Shown here: positions 1 to 12,181 of the stretch, one piece after another | Layout: each line of letters begins with the position of its first letter | How positions within the stretch are numbered: the stretch's first letter is position 1 | Assembly: GCF_026745355.1 (NCBI RefSeq) | Contig: NC_079210.1 | Coordinates: forward strand, 19,688,123-19,752,122 | Direction: 5' to 3' | Origin: Beta vulgaris subsp. vulgaris | Taxonomy: Eukaryota > Streptophyta > Magnoliopsida > Caryophyllales > Amaranthaceae | Length of the DNA: 64,000 nt | Notes under the pieces: model-generated | What the model was told of the DNA's origin: nothing | Database searches by the model: none | The model's input: only the letters and a program-made list of their open reading frames with translations | Position numbers and translations under genes: made by a program

Positions 1-993
1 AATTTCACTCAGAGTTGAGATCTAAAACATAAGTAAAATACCTCGAAATCTCATGAAATTTTTTCACAACATACCCCTACATGTCCTGAACACTCGACCC
101 AAATTTCATCAAAAACTAATAATCCAATCGAATGCAGTTTTTATTTTACTCACAGTATGTAATCTGTCCGAAAAACAGAAATTTGCGTCCAATGTTTTCG
201 TTTACTGCGACTTCGTTACTGCTCGGAACGGGCTGAAATTTTGACACGATGTAGCCTTGTATGTTAGCTTTCCACAGAACCAAAAATCGCACAATTTGGA
301 CACCGTACGCGCCTTCACGCGCCGCCGCAACGCACCTTGCTCTGATACCACTTGATATGATTCCGCGACGGGAATCTGCTTAGCTTCGAATAACCTTCAC
401 TCAGTTAATCTCCACTAAGGATTCTAATTCACTTTTATGGCTTCACTCACCTTAAACTTGAATTAGTAAAGGATTTGAGATTGGTTTATTAGCTTCACTC
501 ACTAACTCACGCAAATCTCGCTTAGTTTTAGGTTTCACTCGCCTAAATCTAAGGTTCTTGTATTTAGATTCACTCTCTAAAAACAATAAAATCTTGGAAT
601 TAAGTACGTCCAAAATCAATCATAAACTTACGTTTAATCTTTAAACAAAAAAACAACACTTCTTTATTATGATGGTCGAAACTTATATTTATAGTACAAG
701 TTTCCTAAACCTATTAAAACTAGTAAAGCTTAAAAGATAATAACACCTAACAAACTTATCTATCTTTATCTTAAGGATAAAGATAAATAACAAACTAATA
801 CTTATCTATAACACACGCCTATCATAGATAATTAGCAAAATAAGAATCTTAATTAGACTCTGATAAGGAATTAGACTCCTAAGTATCATAGGATTCCTTT
901 ATCACTTAAACACTTAATTAAATAAAACCCTAATTTACATAGAATTCTAACAGAACTAGAACTCTACATAATTACTACCTCCATTTCATATCA
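1..993 (-). mobile_element. LTR retrotransposon, 5' end (minus strand), cut by window edge
   Basis: Read on the minus strand this is a 5' LTR (353-993), a primer-binding site and about 340 bp of leader. The plus-strand string GCTCTGATACCA at 339-350 is the reverse complement of the initiator tRNA-Met primer site used by many plant LTR elements, two bases from the LTR edge. The leader (1-338) is clearly similar to 26521-26857 and 39301-39632, so this element is related to the small LTR element at 25298-40244. No coding domain is visible here. The LTR meets a Sirevirus-like Copia element at 994, which suggests insertion into it, but the other side of the insertion is outside the window. Confidence 0.75.
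353..993 (-). repeat. LTR, 641 bp
   Basis: The LTR is bounded by the inverted ends TGATATGA (353-360) and TCATATCA (986-993). On the minus strand it contains a TATA-like segment (complement of 687-702). It resembles the solo LTR at 10509-11170 in opposite orientation and, more distantly, the LTRs at 25298, 26872 and 39647. Confidence 0.75.
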
Positions 994-1876
994 TTTTCGA
1001 ACATGATGCTCCTCATACGCATCACAACTCATGGCATCTAGTACCCTCATCTAAACAACAAAAGGTAATTGGCTTAAAATGGGTGTTTAGAAACAAACTA
1101 GATGAATATGGAACCATTATAAGAAACAAAGCTAGACTTGTAGTAAAAGGTTATAATCAACAAGAAGGAATAGATTATGAAGAAACATTTGCTCCTGTAG
1201 CTAGATTAGAAGCCATTAGAATTTTAATTGCATTTGCTGCTTACATGGGATTTAAACTATATCAAATGGATGTAAAGTGTGCATTTTTAAATGGCTATCT
1301 AAACGAAGATGTATATGCTGAACAACCCCCTGGTTTGAAAATAATAATCTCCAAATCATGTCTACAAGCTTGATAAAGCTCTTTATGGGTTAAAACAAGC
1401 ACCTAGATCATAGTATGAGAGATTATCAAAGTTCCTTTTAGAAAACAATTTTAAAAGAGGAAAGGTTGATAAAACCTTGTTCCTAAAATCTAAAGGAACT
1501 GATATTTTGCTTGTTCAAATATATGTTCTGATGACATCATATTCGGAGCTACTAATGAAACATTGTGCAAAGAATTCTCAAGTCTCATGAGCAAATGAAT
1601 TTGAAATGAGTATGATGGGTGAGTGAAATTTCTTTCTTGGACTACAAATCAAACAAACTGAAAAGGGTATAATTGTTCACAACAAAAATACATAAAGGAA
1701 CTATTAAAGAAATATGGCCTCGAAAATTCAAAGATAAATCACACTCCTATGGGAACTTCAACTAGATTAGATGAAGACTCAATAGGAACAAGTGTTGATC
1801 AAACAAAATATAGAGGAATGATTGGCTCACTTCATCTTCCAAGAAACGGGTCGAGCGAAGTGAATCTAGGTATGTT
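994..1876 (+). pseudogene. Copia (Sirevirus-like) reverse transcriptase/RNase H remnant
   Basis: This is the 3' part of a Ty1/Copia pol. Translation shows the start of the Copia reverse transcriptase ([12 protein letters not shown], then [32 protein letters not shown] and [18 protein letters not shown]). After about 1370 the frame shifts and stops appear, but ALYGLKQAPR, a broken active-site region near 1530 and FLGLQIKQTEKG (about 1635) follow in order. Coding similarity fades near 1850, before most of RNase H. The 5' part (gag, protease, integrase) is absent because the LTR element ending at 993 interrupts it. The downstream extra ORF and polypurine tract point to the Sirevirus lineage. It is not functional. 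Confidence 0.85.
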
Positions 1877-3191
1877 TTGGGTTTTTGCGTCGATTTAGAA
1901 TGGGCTAATAAAGTAGAATTTCAAGAATTAACCTCCATTCTAAAGGAACAAGGCATGGAATTCTTGTTTGAATTCGCCTTTAACAATGCTCTTGTTCCTC
2001 TAGCTATGGATGAATTCTGTGCAAATTTTGTTAATACTAATGGAACTTGCACAACTGAGGTTAGAGGAAAGAAAATAAGGTTTAATCAAGCCACTTTGGG
2101 CAAAGTATGGGAAGTTCCTTGCAAAGGAACTGATTTGTACTTTAAACGGAAAGGAATGTTTCCTTTCCGAATTTTCCTCAAAGACAAAATCTTAGAATAT
2201 TTTGGAGGAACTGCTGGCCAAAACAAACTTAACCATAACCTACTCTCTCCCCTTCACAAAGTGCTATTTAATTTAGTTTGGAGAGCACTATTCCTCGAAC
2301 TGAAAAGAGGAATGAAGTGGATCTCCTGGATATGTGTTACATGTTTTGCTTGGACCACCATATACAAATCAATTTCCCTTCCCTCTTCATTCAACATTTA
2401 ACCCACTGTATTGAGAACAATTGTGTCATTGGGTACGGTGCTTTGATAACATCTTTACTTCATCACTTTGAAGTAAGACTTACGGGTTGACCACATAGGG
2501 TCAAACAAGGGAACATCTTGAATGAGAAGACCCTAAATGGACTTGGTTGTCTGTCCAAGAAGGTGTTCTCACTCAAGGAGAATGGCTTCCAAGTTCCTCA
2601 GGAAAAAGAAAACTGCCCAAACTGACTTAGAAGAAGATAATGAGTAATTTGGATGAATCCTGTTCCTAAACCGGAGGAACCGAAACCTAAGAGGCGCAAA
2701 CACATTGCCATAAGCCTAAACCCTTTGTTCCTAGAGAGTGAGGAAGAGCACTCGTAGAAAAATTGCTCAGTTCTGTTCCTTCCAACAGGACTCCCATTAG
2801 TCCTTTCGGATAATGAGGAACAGTAACCCTCAACTCTCAAGGAACCTACTCCCCCACCATCTCCCAAACTCTCTGTTCCTTTCACAAATTACCCTCCATT
2901 TCACCCTCCTCCTTCTCTGTTCCTTCCAGTTTTGAGCAGTTGAAGGATGAAATAAAAGGACCAAATCCTTTTGCTTCCACCTCCACAACTCTTCCACCCA
3001 CACCACCATTCCTTCCTCCCATTTATCACTCTTCACCTTCTGTTTCCATTCCTGGAACAGATGAGCCTTCCACTCAACCCCCTCCAGTTCCTTCACAAAA
3101 TCCACCATCTGCCTCAAGTTCCAAGGGTAAGGAACAGGAACTCCGGATGACTAACTGGGTTAATGAGTTTGCCTTCCTGCACAACATATGA
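1877..3191 (+). pseudogene. Extra ORF of the Sirevirus-like element (plant transposon protein / env-like position)
   Basis: After the polymerase remnant comes an open frame of 174 codons (1877-2401). Its sequence (FQELTSILKEQGMEFLF, VRGKKIRFNQATLGKVW) resembles the 'putative plant transposon protein' domain found in many plant retroelements. A frame break follows at 2401, and a Pro/Ser-rich open stretch lies at 2940-3191. Sireviruses often carry a third ORF of unknown function, sometimes called envelope-like, between pol and the 3' LTR; the position fits. I see no signal peptide or membrane segment that would support an envelope role. The frame is broken several times between 2400 and 2940, so this is a decayed copy. 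Confidence 0.6.
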
Positions 3192-3975
3192 TAAAATTTT
3201 AATAATCATCTTCATTGGACTTTGGATGCCAAAACTGATACTATGAAGTCTTATGAAGAACTTGAGTGATACGTGGTTGCGCACAAAAGAAGATGGACTC
3301 TATGGCTCGTGCTCTTGGAGGAGTGAAGGAACAGGTTGGACTAATCATGGGGTGGTGATGAAAAAATTAGAGGATGTGGTTGAAGAAGAAGTTGTAGAGG
3401 AACACCATTCCCCTTCCCTTTCTTAGTTCTTTTTTTGTTGTTTTGTTGTTCCTGTTTCTTTAATCAAGGAACACACTTTTGTTTTATCCTTTTTCTTTTC
3501 TTTCTTTGTTTTGTTATGGAACAAGTGCTATATAATCAATGACTTTTGCTATATGTCTATGTTTCTAAATGATTTTCATAATTTCTTCCTTGGAATGGCT
3601 AGTATTATGTGATTGATGTTTGAGCAAGTTTACTCTTTGATTTTCTAACTTAACCACCAATGGTGCTTGTATATTGGTCTTAAGGTGTTAAATCAATTCA
3701 TCAATACTGCAGAGTCTATTCTTTTTGAGGATGACAAAGGGGGAAAAGATTTAAGGAACAAACTGTACATAAACTTGAAAAATGAAATGAAAAATAAAAA
3801 AAAATTAAAAAATGGATAAGGTAAATGAAAAATCAAAAATAGGTTAAGGTAAATGAAAAATCAAAATTCACACTTACATAATTGTGTTTTATTTTTCATT
3901 TTCTTCTTTATGTTTTATATCATTCACTTATATTATTTGTTATTTTCCTTAGTTTGTACCTTTGTTGTCATCATC
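3192..3975 (+). other. 3' untranslated part of the Sirevirus-like element
   Basis: No gene is seen. The stretch is AT-rich and leads into the polypurine tract. It includes a local direct repeat of a GGTAAATGAAAAATCAAAA-like unit (about 3818-3866). Confidence 0.5.
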
Positions 3976-3989
3976 AAAAAGGGGGAAAT
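3976..3989 (+). other. Polypurine tract of the Sirevirus-like element
   Basis: AAAAAGGGGGAAAT directly precedes the LTR start TGTTGAAC. Together with the upstream TCATCATC it matches the conserved polypurine signature of Sireviruses, the primer for plus-strand DNA synthesis. Confidence 0.8.
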
Positions 3990-5344
3990 TGTTGAACCCT
4001 AGTTTTAATAATGAAAAGAAACAAAGGAACAAACTAAGTAGTGAACTAATGATTATTTAAGTGTATGGTGTTTAAGGTATCAATGAAAGGAACTGGGAGA
4101 ATACGAAGTCAAGAAGAAGTCAAGAGAGGATTTCAAAGGCTAAGTAAAGAAGTTTCTATGTTGATACTGGAGCAAGCATTGGATCAAGAGAATAGAAGCT
4201 AGGCGTTTTATTTTCTAGTTCCAATGTAAAGGAACAAAGAAAGAATGGTAAGGAACTGTGGCAGTTATTTGAGAATGAGAGTTTGTTCCTTTGTAAGGAA
4301 CAAACTAAGTGGCACTTAAACAATATGTTAAAGGAACTTGTAATAAAAGGAACTAGACTTAGGCGTGCAATATTATAACGGTTAAAAAGATATTGAGTAA
4401 GTCATGCCTAAATTATAGGAAATTAGTTATATCTAATTTCAAATGATAAAATCAGTTTTAAAAAGAAAATCTGTTTAAGAAAAGATTTTATTTTTGGAAA
4501 ATAAGAAAATAAATATCCGGTTGTTGAAAGATTTTTTTAAAAGATATTATTTTCTTAAAGATTAAAAATTCAGTTTTAAAGATAAAAAGTTTTATAAAAA
4601 CTGATTTTCGGATATAAGCTCAAGGAACTCCTATTACTTAGGAGTAATGGCTGAAAATATCCACGTTCATTTAAGTTCATGGGATCATGGGACATGATGT
4701 GAAAACGTGTTCCTTAGGGGAAGGAACATCATGGGTTAATGGACTAAACATGTACTCTATTTAATCCCACGTTCTTCATGATTAACTCTATAAATATAGA
4801 AGTCTAGATAAGTTCCAAATGTGTCTGACTAAGTAATTAAGTGAGTTTAACTAATTAAGTGTCAGTGCCTTCATTCTCTCATAATAGCCATTTGTTCTTT
4901 GCCTTCTTACTCTAATTCCACTAAGCTTATTTCGATCAATTGTATTTTGGTTTTTGGGGTAAGGGAACTTTGAGTGAAGTTCTGTAAGAGAGAGGCTTTG
5001 AGTGAAGCTTGTATGTGTGAGAAAACTTCGAGTGAAGTTGAGAGGAACTGTGTTAAGGGAACAGTGGCTCAGGAACTTGAGTTTAGGAACTCAAGGTGTG
5101 GCTCGAGTTAGAATTAGGTTGTAACAAAGTTGTTTGGCCTAATTAGTGAAAGTGTTGAGTTTAAAATCCCTAGTGGTCGAGGTTGTTTCTTCTTGTTGGG
5201 CCCAAGAAGTTTTTCCTCGTAAAAATCCCTTGTGTTCCTCTAGCTTGTTTATTCGTTTAAGTTTTAATTTCCGCAAAAAGTTACGTTTATTTCTACACCT
5301 ACAATTCACCCCCCCCCTCTTGTAGTGTTCCTAGGGAAATAACA
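3990..5344 (+). repeat. 3' LTR of the Sirevirus-like Copia element, about 1.35 kb
   Basis: The LTR begins TGTTGAACCCTAG right after the polypurine tract and ends CTAGGGAAATAACA at 5331-5344, so the ends form an imperfect inverted repeat (TGTT...AACA). A TATA-like segment lies near 4790. A C-run (about 5309-5317) followed by TCTTGTA close to the 3' end is typical of this lineage. The 5' LTR is not in the window. Confidence 0.75.
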
Positions 5345-5359
5345 AGACCTTGGCTCAAT

Positions 5360-5956
5360 TGATGTACATGGAGGACTCTTCATGGGGATGACTACTAAGG
5401 TGGTAGCATGCTTGCTAACCAACGTAGGTAGTATAGAGTAGGCGTGTGTTATGAACATGTCTATGAGGGTTATAGTTCTGTTAGAACTCATATCTTTATT
5501 GCTTTCCTAGTTTTGTTTGTAGTAGGAATCATGGTTTTGCCTACGTTCTTAAAACGATGGATTTTACATGATTCAAGGAGTCTAGAGAGTCTAGGACTTA
5601 GGGATTTGTCCTAAGCCTGTTTGGATTAGTATATGTGTTTCCTATTAGGATTAGCATGATAGAATTAGTATAAATACAACCTATGTAGTTCGAATTTTAA
5701 TATAGGGATTTAAATAAAATTCGTGAGTTTTAAATTTGAGTGTTCACACAATTCTCTTGATTGTTGATGGCTTTGCCTTTATACATTCAAAACCCTTAGA
5801 TTTATTCCTTGTGGTGGCTTTGCCTTTATCATTGAATAATCTAGGAACTATCGTGTTCTTTGTTTCTTTAACTTGTTCGAACAATCTTGATTTAATTACA
5901 CAAACTTCCGCACTTGTTATTTGATCTTAGAAGATTAAATACATCATCTTGTATCA
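5360..5956 (+). repeat. Probable 5' LTR of a Gypsy element
   Basis: The segment starts TGATGTACA and ends TTGTATCA, a short inverted pair, and is followed by an untranslated leader and a gag-like ORF. It shares GGTGGCTTTGCCTTTA-type motifs and a similar layout with the minus-strand solo LTR at 19793-20684. The primer-binding site after it is not convincing and no partner LTR was identified, so the boundaries are tentative. Confidence 0.5.
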
Positions 5957-6265
5957 AGACCTTTGGTGACATCCATTGAAGGGATTCGAGCATTCATCCA
6001 AGTTCATACTATTGCTCGAAAAAAATTTCCTCTAAGGGGGAGTAGTTTGATCTTCAAGAAACACTTAAAGATCAAATCTTTTTTGCAAGATTCTTGAATT
6101 TTCACAAAGTTTCATTAAAAGTCGTCATTATTAGTTGTCAAGTGGTGAAAGAAAATCATCCAAGATCCACAAAAACATCCAAGAACTCGATCAAACACAC
6201 ATTGCTCTTCATTACTTGGAGCCCAAGTTTTTGCTCGTCCAAGCCTAATTCTGATTGGCTGCAGC

Positions 6266-6560
6266 ATGGACAACGATGAAGGTGGAAGAGAGGGTGGACA
6301 AGGGAGAGTCCCTAGAGGGATAACCTTTGAGCAAGCCCAAAACTTGCGTAGGGATAGGCAGCTTGAAGACCTAACCACACGCATGGATGAATTGATGAGC
6401 ATGATGCAACATGGCATGCGTGACAATTGGCATACTAACTCTCCTAGTCCTGTTAGGACTGCACGTACTAGCAACCATGAATCTAGTTCTGATGAGGAGG
6501 CTAACCATCCAAGGCATAGACAACCACCAAGGGAGGATGATCTAGTTCTGATGAGGAGGC
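6266..6560 (+). pseudogene. Gypsy gag N-terminus fragment
   Basis: An open frame starts with ATG at 6266 after a 0.3-kb leader that follows the LTR at 5360-5956. The protein is hydrophilic, with Gly/Arg-rich residues at the start, a possible short coiled coil (FEQAQNLRRDRQLEDLTTRM) and an acidic/Pro-rich stretch. This matches the N-terminal part of plant Gypsy gag proteins, not the capsid core. A 59-bp tandem duplication (6481-6539 repeated from 6540) is not a multiple of three and shifts the frame. Beyond it the sequence becomes C-rich, and the rest of gag is missing. Confidence 0.5.
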
Positions 6561-6570
6561 TAACCATCCA

Positions 6571-6725
6571 AGGCACACCCCCCTGTACTGCCTCCCCCCC
6601 CCCCACACTGCACACACCCCTCCCCTCACTGCACACACTCCCCCTGCACTACCTCCACACCCCTGCACTGCCTCCCCCCTTGCACAGTCCCCCACCCCCT
6701 TGCATAGTCCCCTACCCCCCCCTCA
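6571..6725. repeat. C-rich low-complexity tract
   Basis: About 155 bp of runs of C broken by CACTGCA- and CTGCACT-type words, very unlike the AT-rich surroundings. Open frames across it are Pro/His/Leu-rich artefacts. It lies between the gag fragment and the 158-bp tandem repeats. Confidence 0.8.
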
Positions 6726-6814
6726 AAACTATAAATAGGCCATGAACGAGTTTCATCTACCTAGGTCGGTTTATTCCATCATGTGTCCAACTTTAAGTGA
6801 CACTAATGGTGATA

Positions 6815-8160
6815 CATGTACTAATAATAACTTTATATGACATTACATGCGGCTAAAAGCGACAAATTAAAGAATTTTAGCTTGAAAAGCCGAAATCGAC
6901 CTAAAATGACATCCACTTACCCAAAGTGGGTTTCAATACAGGTGAAGCTAGTTTGGTTGATTGCAATAGATATATAGATACTAATAATAACTTTACATGA
7001 CATTACATGCGGCTAAAAGCGATAAATTAAAGTGTTTTAGCTTGAAAAGCCGAAATCGGCCCAAAATGACATCCACTTACCCAAAATGGCTTTCAATACA
7101 TGTGAAGCTAGTTTAGTTGATTGCAATACATATATAGATAATAATACGAAATATACATGACATTACATGTGGCTAAAAGCGGTAAACTAAAGAATTTTAG
7201 CTTGAAAAGCCGAATTGGCCCAAATTGACATCCAATTACCCATAGTGGGTTTCAATACATGTGAAGCTAGATTCGTTGATTGCAAAACGTATATAGATAC
7301 TATTAAGAACTATATATGACATTACATGCGGCTAAAAGCGATAAATTAAAGGGTTTTAGCTTGAAAAGCTGAAATTGGCCCAAAATGCCATCCACTTACC
7401 CAAAGTGGGTTTCAATACATGTGAAGCTAATTTAGTTGATTGCAATAGATATATAGATACTAATAATAACTTTACATGACATTACATGCGGCTAAAAGCG
7501 ATAAATTAAAGTGTTTTAGCTTGAAAAGCCGAAATCGGCCCAAAATGACATCCACTTACCCAAAGTGGGTTTCAATACATGTGAAGCTAGTTTTGTTGAT
7601 TGCAATACATATATAGATACTAATAAGAACTATATATGACATTACATGCGGCTAAAAGCGATAATTTAAAGAATTTTAGCTTGAAAAGCTGAAATCGGCC
7701 CAAAATGGCATCCACTTACCGAAAGTGGGTTTCAATACATTTGAAGCTAGTTTAGTTGATTACAATACATATATAGATACTAATAAGAACTATACGTGAC
7801 ATTTTATGCGGCTAAAAGCGATAATGAAATAATTTTAGCTTGAAAAGCCGAAATCGGCCCAAAATGACATCCACTTACCCAAAGTGGGTTTCAATACATG
7901 TGAAGCTAGTTTAGTTGATTGCAATACATATATAGATACTAATAAGAACTATACATGACATTACATGTGGCTAAAAGCGATAAATTAAAGAATTTTAGCT
8001 TGAAAAGCCAAAATTGGCCCCACTTACTCATAGTGGGTTTCAATGCATGTGAAGTTAGTTTAGTTGATTGCAATACATATATAGATACTAATAAGAACTA
8101 AACATGACATTCCATGAAACTAAAAGTGACAAATTAATTCAAGTGACCTTGAAAAGCTAA
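6815..8160. repeat. Tandem array, about nine copies of a 158-160 bp unit
   Basis: The unit contains GACATTACATGCGGCTAAA, TTTTAGCTTGAAAAGCC and TTACCCAAAGTGGGTTTCAA. The first word recurs near 6839, 6999, 7157, 7317, 7477, 7636, 7796, 7956 and 8104. Central copies are very similar and outer ones more diverged. Each unit carries the short palindrome ACCCAAAGTGGGT. The array ends about 45 bp from the C-terminal end of the TNP2 remnant, so it is probably an internal array of that CACTA element. Confidence 0.9.
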
Positions 8161-8204
8161 AATCCGAAATTTGAAATTGAGATGTCGAGCCTTTTGCCAC
8201 CTTC

Positions 8205-11200
8205 CTATGAAGTTTCAACCACTATTCCTTCCCCATGATCTGCACACATGTAATTTGTCGCTAACTCCACATCAGTGACATCGGCGTTGCAAATGGTGAA
8301 TGGCGGGGTGTCTTCAAAAGCATCATACTCCTCCTCATCCTCAACATCACCAACTCCAAGTATACTTCTTTTTCCCGAGACAACAATTGACCACTTGTTA
8401 TCAGAAGGCTCAGTTACATAGAATACTTGCTTAACTTGTGATGCAAGCACGAATGGCTCTTCACTTTCACGCAACTGACCCAGGTCTACAAGAATAAATC
8501 CACAAGGATAATCTCTTCTTATGTAGTGCCATTTATAATCAACCCACTTGCATCGGAATAAGCAGACCGTGAAACCCGAGTAGTCACGCTCCCAAATATC
8601 TTGAACCCACCCATAGTATATCAATGTAGCATCAATAGGAGACTTGTCTTTGGCACTTCCATACTGTGTAGATGATGCCTCTACTGAAACGCCACTATTA
8701 TGCAAAGATCTCGATTTTTCATCTTGGCGATCTGTCCAAACCGTATATCCATTAACATCATAACCCTCATCGGAGTGCACAGCTTCTCGAGGACCAAATG
8801 CTAGCCACTTAAGAGTTTATGAAACAGTGGAATCTACTTTACGCATTAACCAGTTATGAAACCAATCAATAAACGTCTTATTATGCAATTGCATCAATGC
8901 TCTAGCCCCTTTTCCTGGATTCTGGTCACGCAACTCCTCCATATGCTCATCCAAGTAGGGATGGACCTGTACCATATGCTGCATTACAAATAAGTGTGCT
9001 TGTATCCACATTTTAATAGGCGGTATAATCATTTTGGAGCCAAGTGTACCTTTACCCTCGAGTCTGCCCTCGTGTCAAGATGTAGGAAGTCTAATAGGAT
9101 CAACATTACTTATGAACTCAGCCACAAAATTACCGACCTCTTCACTCACAATCCCCTGAATAATACTTCCTTGTGGTTGCGCTGGATTCCTTACTTTATC
9201 TTTCAAAGAGCCCATATGTCTCTCAAATGGATAGCACCACCTCAAAATCATCGGACCACATAGCTTAATCTCTCGAACTAGATGTACAACCAAATGGACA
9301 ATGTTGAAGTACATCTCAAACTTGCACAAAGTCTCTATCACGCCAGCCTAGAGAGCATCAAGCTTCGACGGTTGTAACGTGTTACTACATATAGTATTGA
9401 AAAAAAAACACAACTCTGTTATAGTATGTCTCACGTGTTTCGGCAATATCCCTCGAATTGCAATCGGTAAGAATACTTGTATCATTACATAACAATCGTG
9501 AGACTTCATACTTGATAGCTTCAGCTCACCGTCTAAGGTAACAAATTTTTTGATGTTCGATGAGTACCCTGATGGAGCCTTAAGGTTGTATAGAGACTCG
9601 CAAAAAATTTGTTTCTCAGCTCTAAATAGAGTGTAGCAAGCCAGAGGCAAATAGTTCCTATCATCAGCCGACCCTTCTTGAATTTCCTTTTTTTTCCCTT
9701 TCCTTTTCCTTCTCCAAGCACTTTCTCCTTTTTCTTTCTTTTCTTAGTGTCCCTCTTTTGAGCCCGTAGCTCTGGTCGAAGCCCCTCACTTTCCAGGTAC
9801 AATTGTACTCCTTTGCTATCCTTTGTCTTATGTTGAACATTCATAAGTGTCCCCAGAATTGCATCACATACATTTTTCTCTGTGTGCATGACGTCGAGAC
9901 AATGTCTAACCTCCATATCCTTCTAATATGGAAGTTTCTACATAATAGACTCCTTTTCCAAAGTCCCTTACCGCTATCACCCACTCATTTGCCGAATATC
10001 GTTTCAATACCCTTGACCTGACCAAAAACTCAATACCAGTCAATGGCCTACAAGCAACCCCTTCCTCAACTGTTCCATATAATGCCATCTTCTTTTTACG
10101 ATAAGGATGGTCACGTCGAAGGAACCTTTGGGGTCTGTATGTAAACTTCTTTATGATAAGTAGAAATGTATTTAGATTCTGTTTCGTCAATGCAAATCGG
10201 GCATGCTTTCTTGCCTTTGTTCTTGTACCCGAATAAATTCCGATAAGTAGGAAAGTCATTAAGAGTGTATGAAAGCATGCCATGCAATGTGAAAACCTCA
10301 TCAGTGTGTGCATCATACACATAAACTCCTTCATCCCACATTTTTCTCAAATCAACAACAAGTGGTTGGAGGTAGACATCTCGTTTCCAGGCTGTTTCGG
10401 CCCTGAAATAAGAATCGACAACATGATGTACTTGCGTTTCATGCACAACCAAGGAGGCAAGTTGTATATAACTAGAAGAACTGGCCATGTACTATGTTGA
10501 GAACTACGTGATGCGTGACTAAAGTTCATTTGGTGAAGAGTCCTAGTTCTGTTAGGACATCTATGTAGTATCCTAGTTCTATTAGGAAACTATGTAATTT
10601 AATTATTTTTAATTGCTTTAAGTCAAGTGTTTTAGTGATAAAGGAATCCTATTATACTTAGGAGTCTAATTCCTTTGTCACTGAGTCTAATTAGGAGTCT
10701 TATTTTTATATTTATATTAAAATAGGTGTGTGAATTAGATAGATTAGTTAGTTTGTTATTTATCTTTATCCTTTAAGATAAAGATAGATAAGTTAGTTAG
10801 TTATTTATCTTTATCCTTTAAGCTTTACTAGTTTTAATAGGTTTAGGAATCTGGTACTATATAAGAAGAATTTCGACGATCCTAATAAGATAGTTAATAT
10901 TTTTGAGTTAATTCTTGTGAGTTAAAGATTTAGGAGAGAATCCAAAACCCATTTGAACTTTGAGACGAAATGCGCCTAATAAGTTCTCCATATCCTGGTT
11001 ACTATATACTAACTGTTTCATTAAAGATTCAATCAAGAAACCATAAAGAACCATTCTTTAAATCAAGATTCATTAAAGAAACATTAAAGATCCAATGTTT
11101 CATATAGAAAAGCCACTAAACTTCATCAAAGAGCCCAAATTTAGTGGTTCTTGGTTCAAGAAACACATCACTAAGATTGCCAAATGGGTTCATCCCATCC

Positions 11201-12181
11201 GTACATAGGCCAAGCCTCAACTTTCTATCCTCGGCCCCAAAGGTCTTATCCAGACGATTGATACCTTTCCACTCAAGAGCATCAGCCAGATGTTTGAGAA
11301 AACCGTCCTTTTTCCTTCTATCTGCATGCCACCTCAAGTTCTTAGCATCATTCTTGATTGAAAACATGTGCTTGAATCATGGTATAACTGAAAGATATTA
11401 CATCACCTTTGCTGGAGGCCCTTTCTTATCACCAACTCCTTCGCGCCTATAACGCGACGTCCCACATCGAGGACACTCATCCACATTCGCATATTCATTT
11501 CGATATAGCACACAATCGTTTGGACAAGCATGTATCATTTTCTTTGCATAGTAGTTCGACTTGGGTAGTTCATGGTCGTTCGGCAACATATCACCAAATG
11601 CTTGCAACAAGGAAGTGAAAGCTGAGTCACTTATACCGGCTTTCGTCTTGTTGTTAAAGAGTGAGCTTGGTGTACCTCGTACAACCGGGATACAACGGTT
11701 TTCGAGACGCTTCGTCTATACTCTCAAAAATACGAGGCCGTTTCCCAGCATGATCATCCACCCCCTCCATCATCTCCTTGATATGGTCCCCATCATCATC
11801 GTCATCATCCTCCATATTCTCATATTCGTCCTCGAGGTTCTTGTCATTCTCAATGAAATCAAATTCACCTCTTTCATGCATATCATTAACAACGGCATTC
11901 CCACCATCATATATACCCTCCTCACCGTGCCAAACCCATACATGATAGTCTTGCCTAAACCCACGCCGAAAGATATGCTCCCTCAACGACCCAATGTTAC
12001 TAACCATCCCCACATTGCCACAATCAACACAAGGACAATAAAACCCCTCAGTTCCCGTTGCAGCCTGATGACTTAATGCAGCATCACAAAATTCGAATAC
12101 CCCATCCACGATTTCACTCGTGTCACGACTACTATACATCCATGCACGATTTATTTCAATCAGACCTCTAATTACACACAA
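8205..12181 (-). pseudogene. CACTA (En/Spm) TNP2-like transposase, decayed
   Basis: On the minus strand the order is: transposase-associated domain (about 12150-11920; RAWMYSSRD, YCPCVDCGNVG), an acidic linker, the large TNP2/Transposase_21 region (about 11610-9530; ACPNDCVLYRNEYA, GLCTDGMNPFGNLS, GPKQPGN, KACPIC, RHCLDVMHTEKNV), DUF4218-like sequence (about 9650-8850; MGSLKDKVRNPA) and DUF4216-like sequence (about 8780-8400; SPIDATLIYYGWVQDIWE). TNP2 is the transposase that acts on CACTA ends. The frame is broken at several points, and a 662-bp solo LTR interrupts the NPFGNLS/SQHSTWP region. It parallels the younger copy at 33800-36976 but is clearly diverged from it. It is not functional. 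Confidence 0.9.
10509..11170 (+). mobile_element. Solo LTR inserted in the decayed TNP2
   Basis: The 662-bp segment begins TGATGCGTGAC and ends AAACACATCA, flanked by CTACG (10504-10508) and CTAAG (11171-11175), a 4-of-5 match to a target duplication. Removing it with one copy of the duplication rejoins TNP2 in frame (NPFGNLS then SQHSTWP). It resembles the LTR at 353-993 in the opposite orientation, and its TATA-like CTATATAAG (about 10856) is on the plus strand. No internal region remains, as expected after LTR-LTR recombination. Confidence 0.85.

Noticed and set aside
994..5344. Possible true viral envelope gene in the Sirevirus-like element
   Set aside because: The extra ORF has no signal peptide or transmembrane segment that I can see and fits a known plant retroelement domain better.
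6115..6636. Minus-strand 173-codon frame
   Set aside because: It is antisense to the gag fragment and the C-rich tract; composition alone keeps it open.
6780..6830. Candidate left CACTA terminus (GACACTAATGG)
   Set aside because: It lacks the CACTAGTCGAAA sequence of the right end, so it is not a matching terminal inverted repeat.
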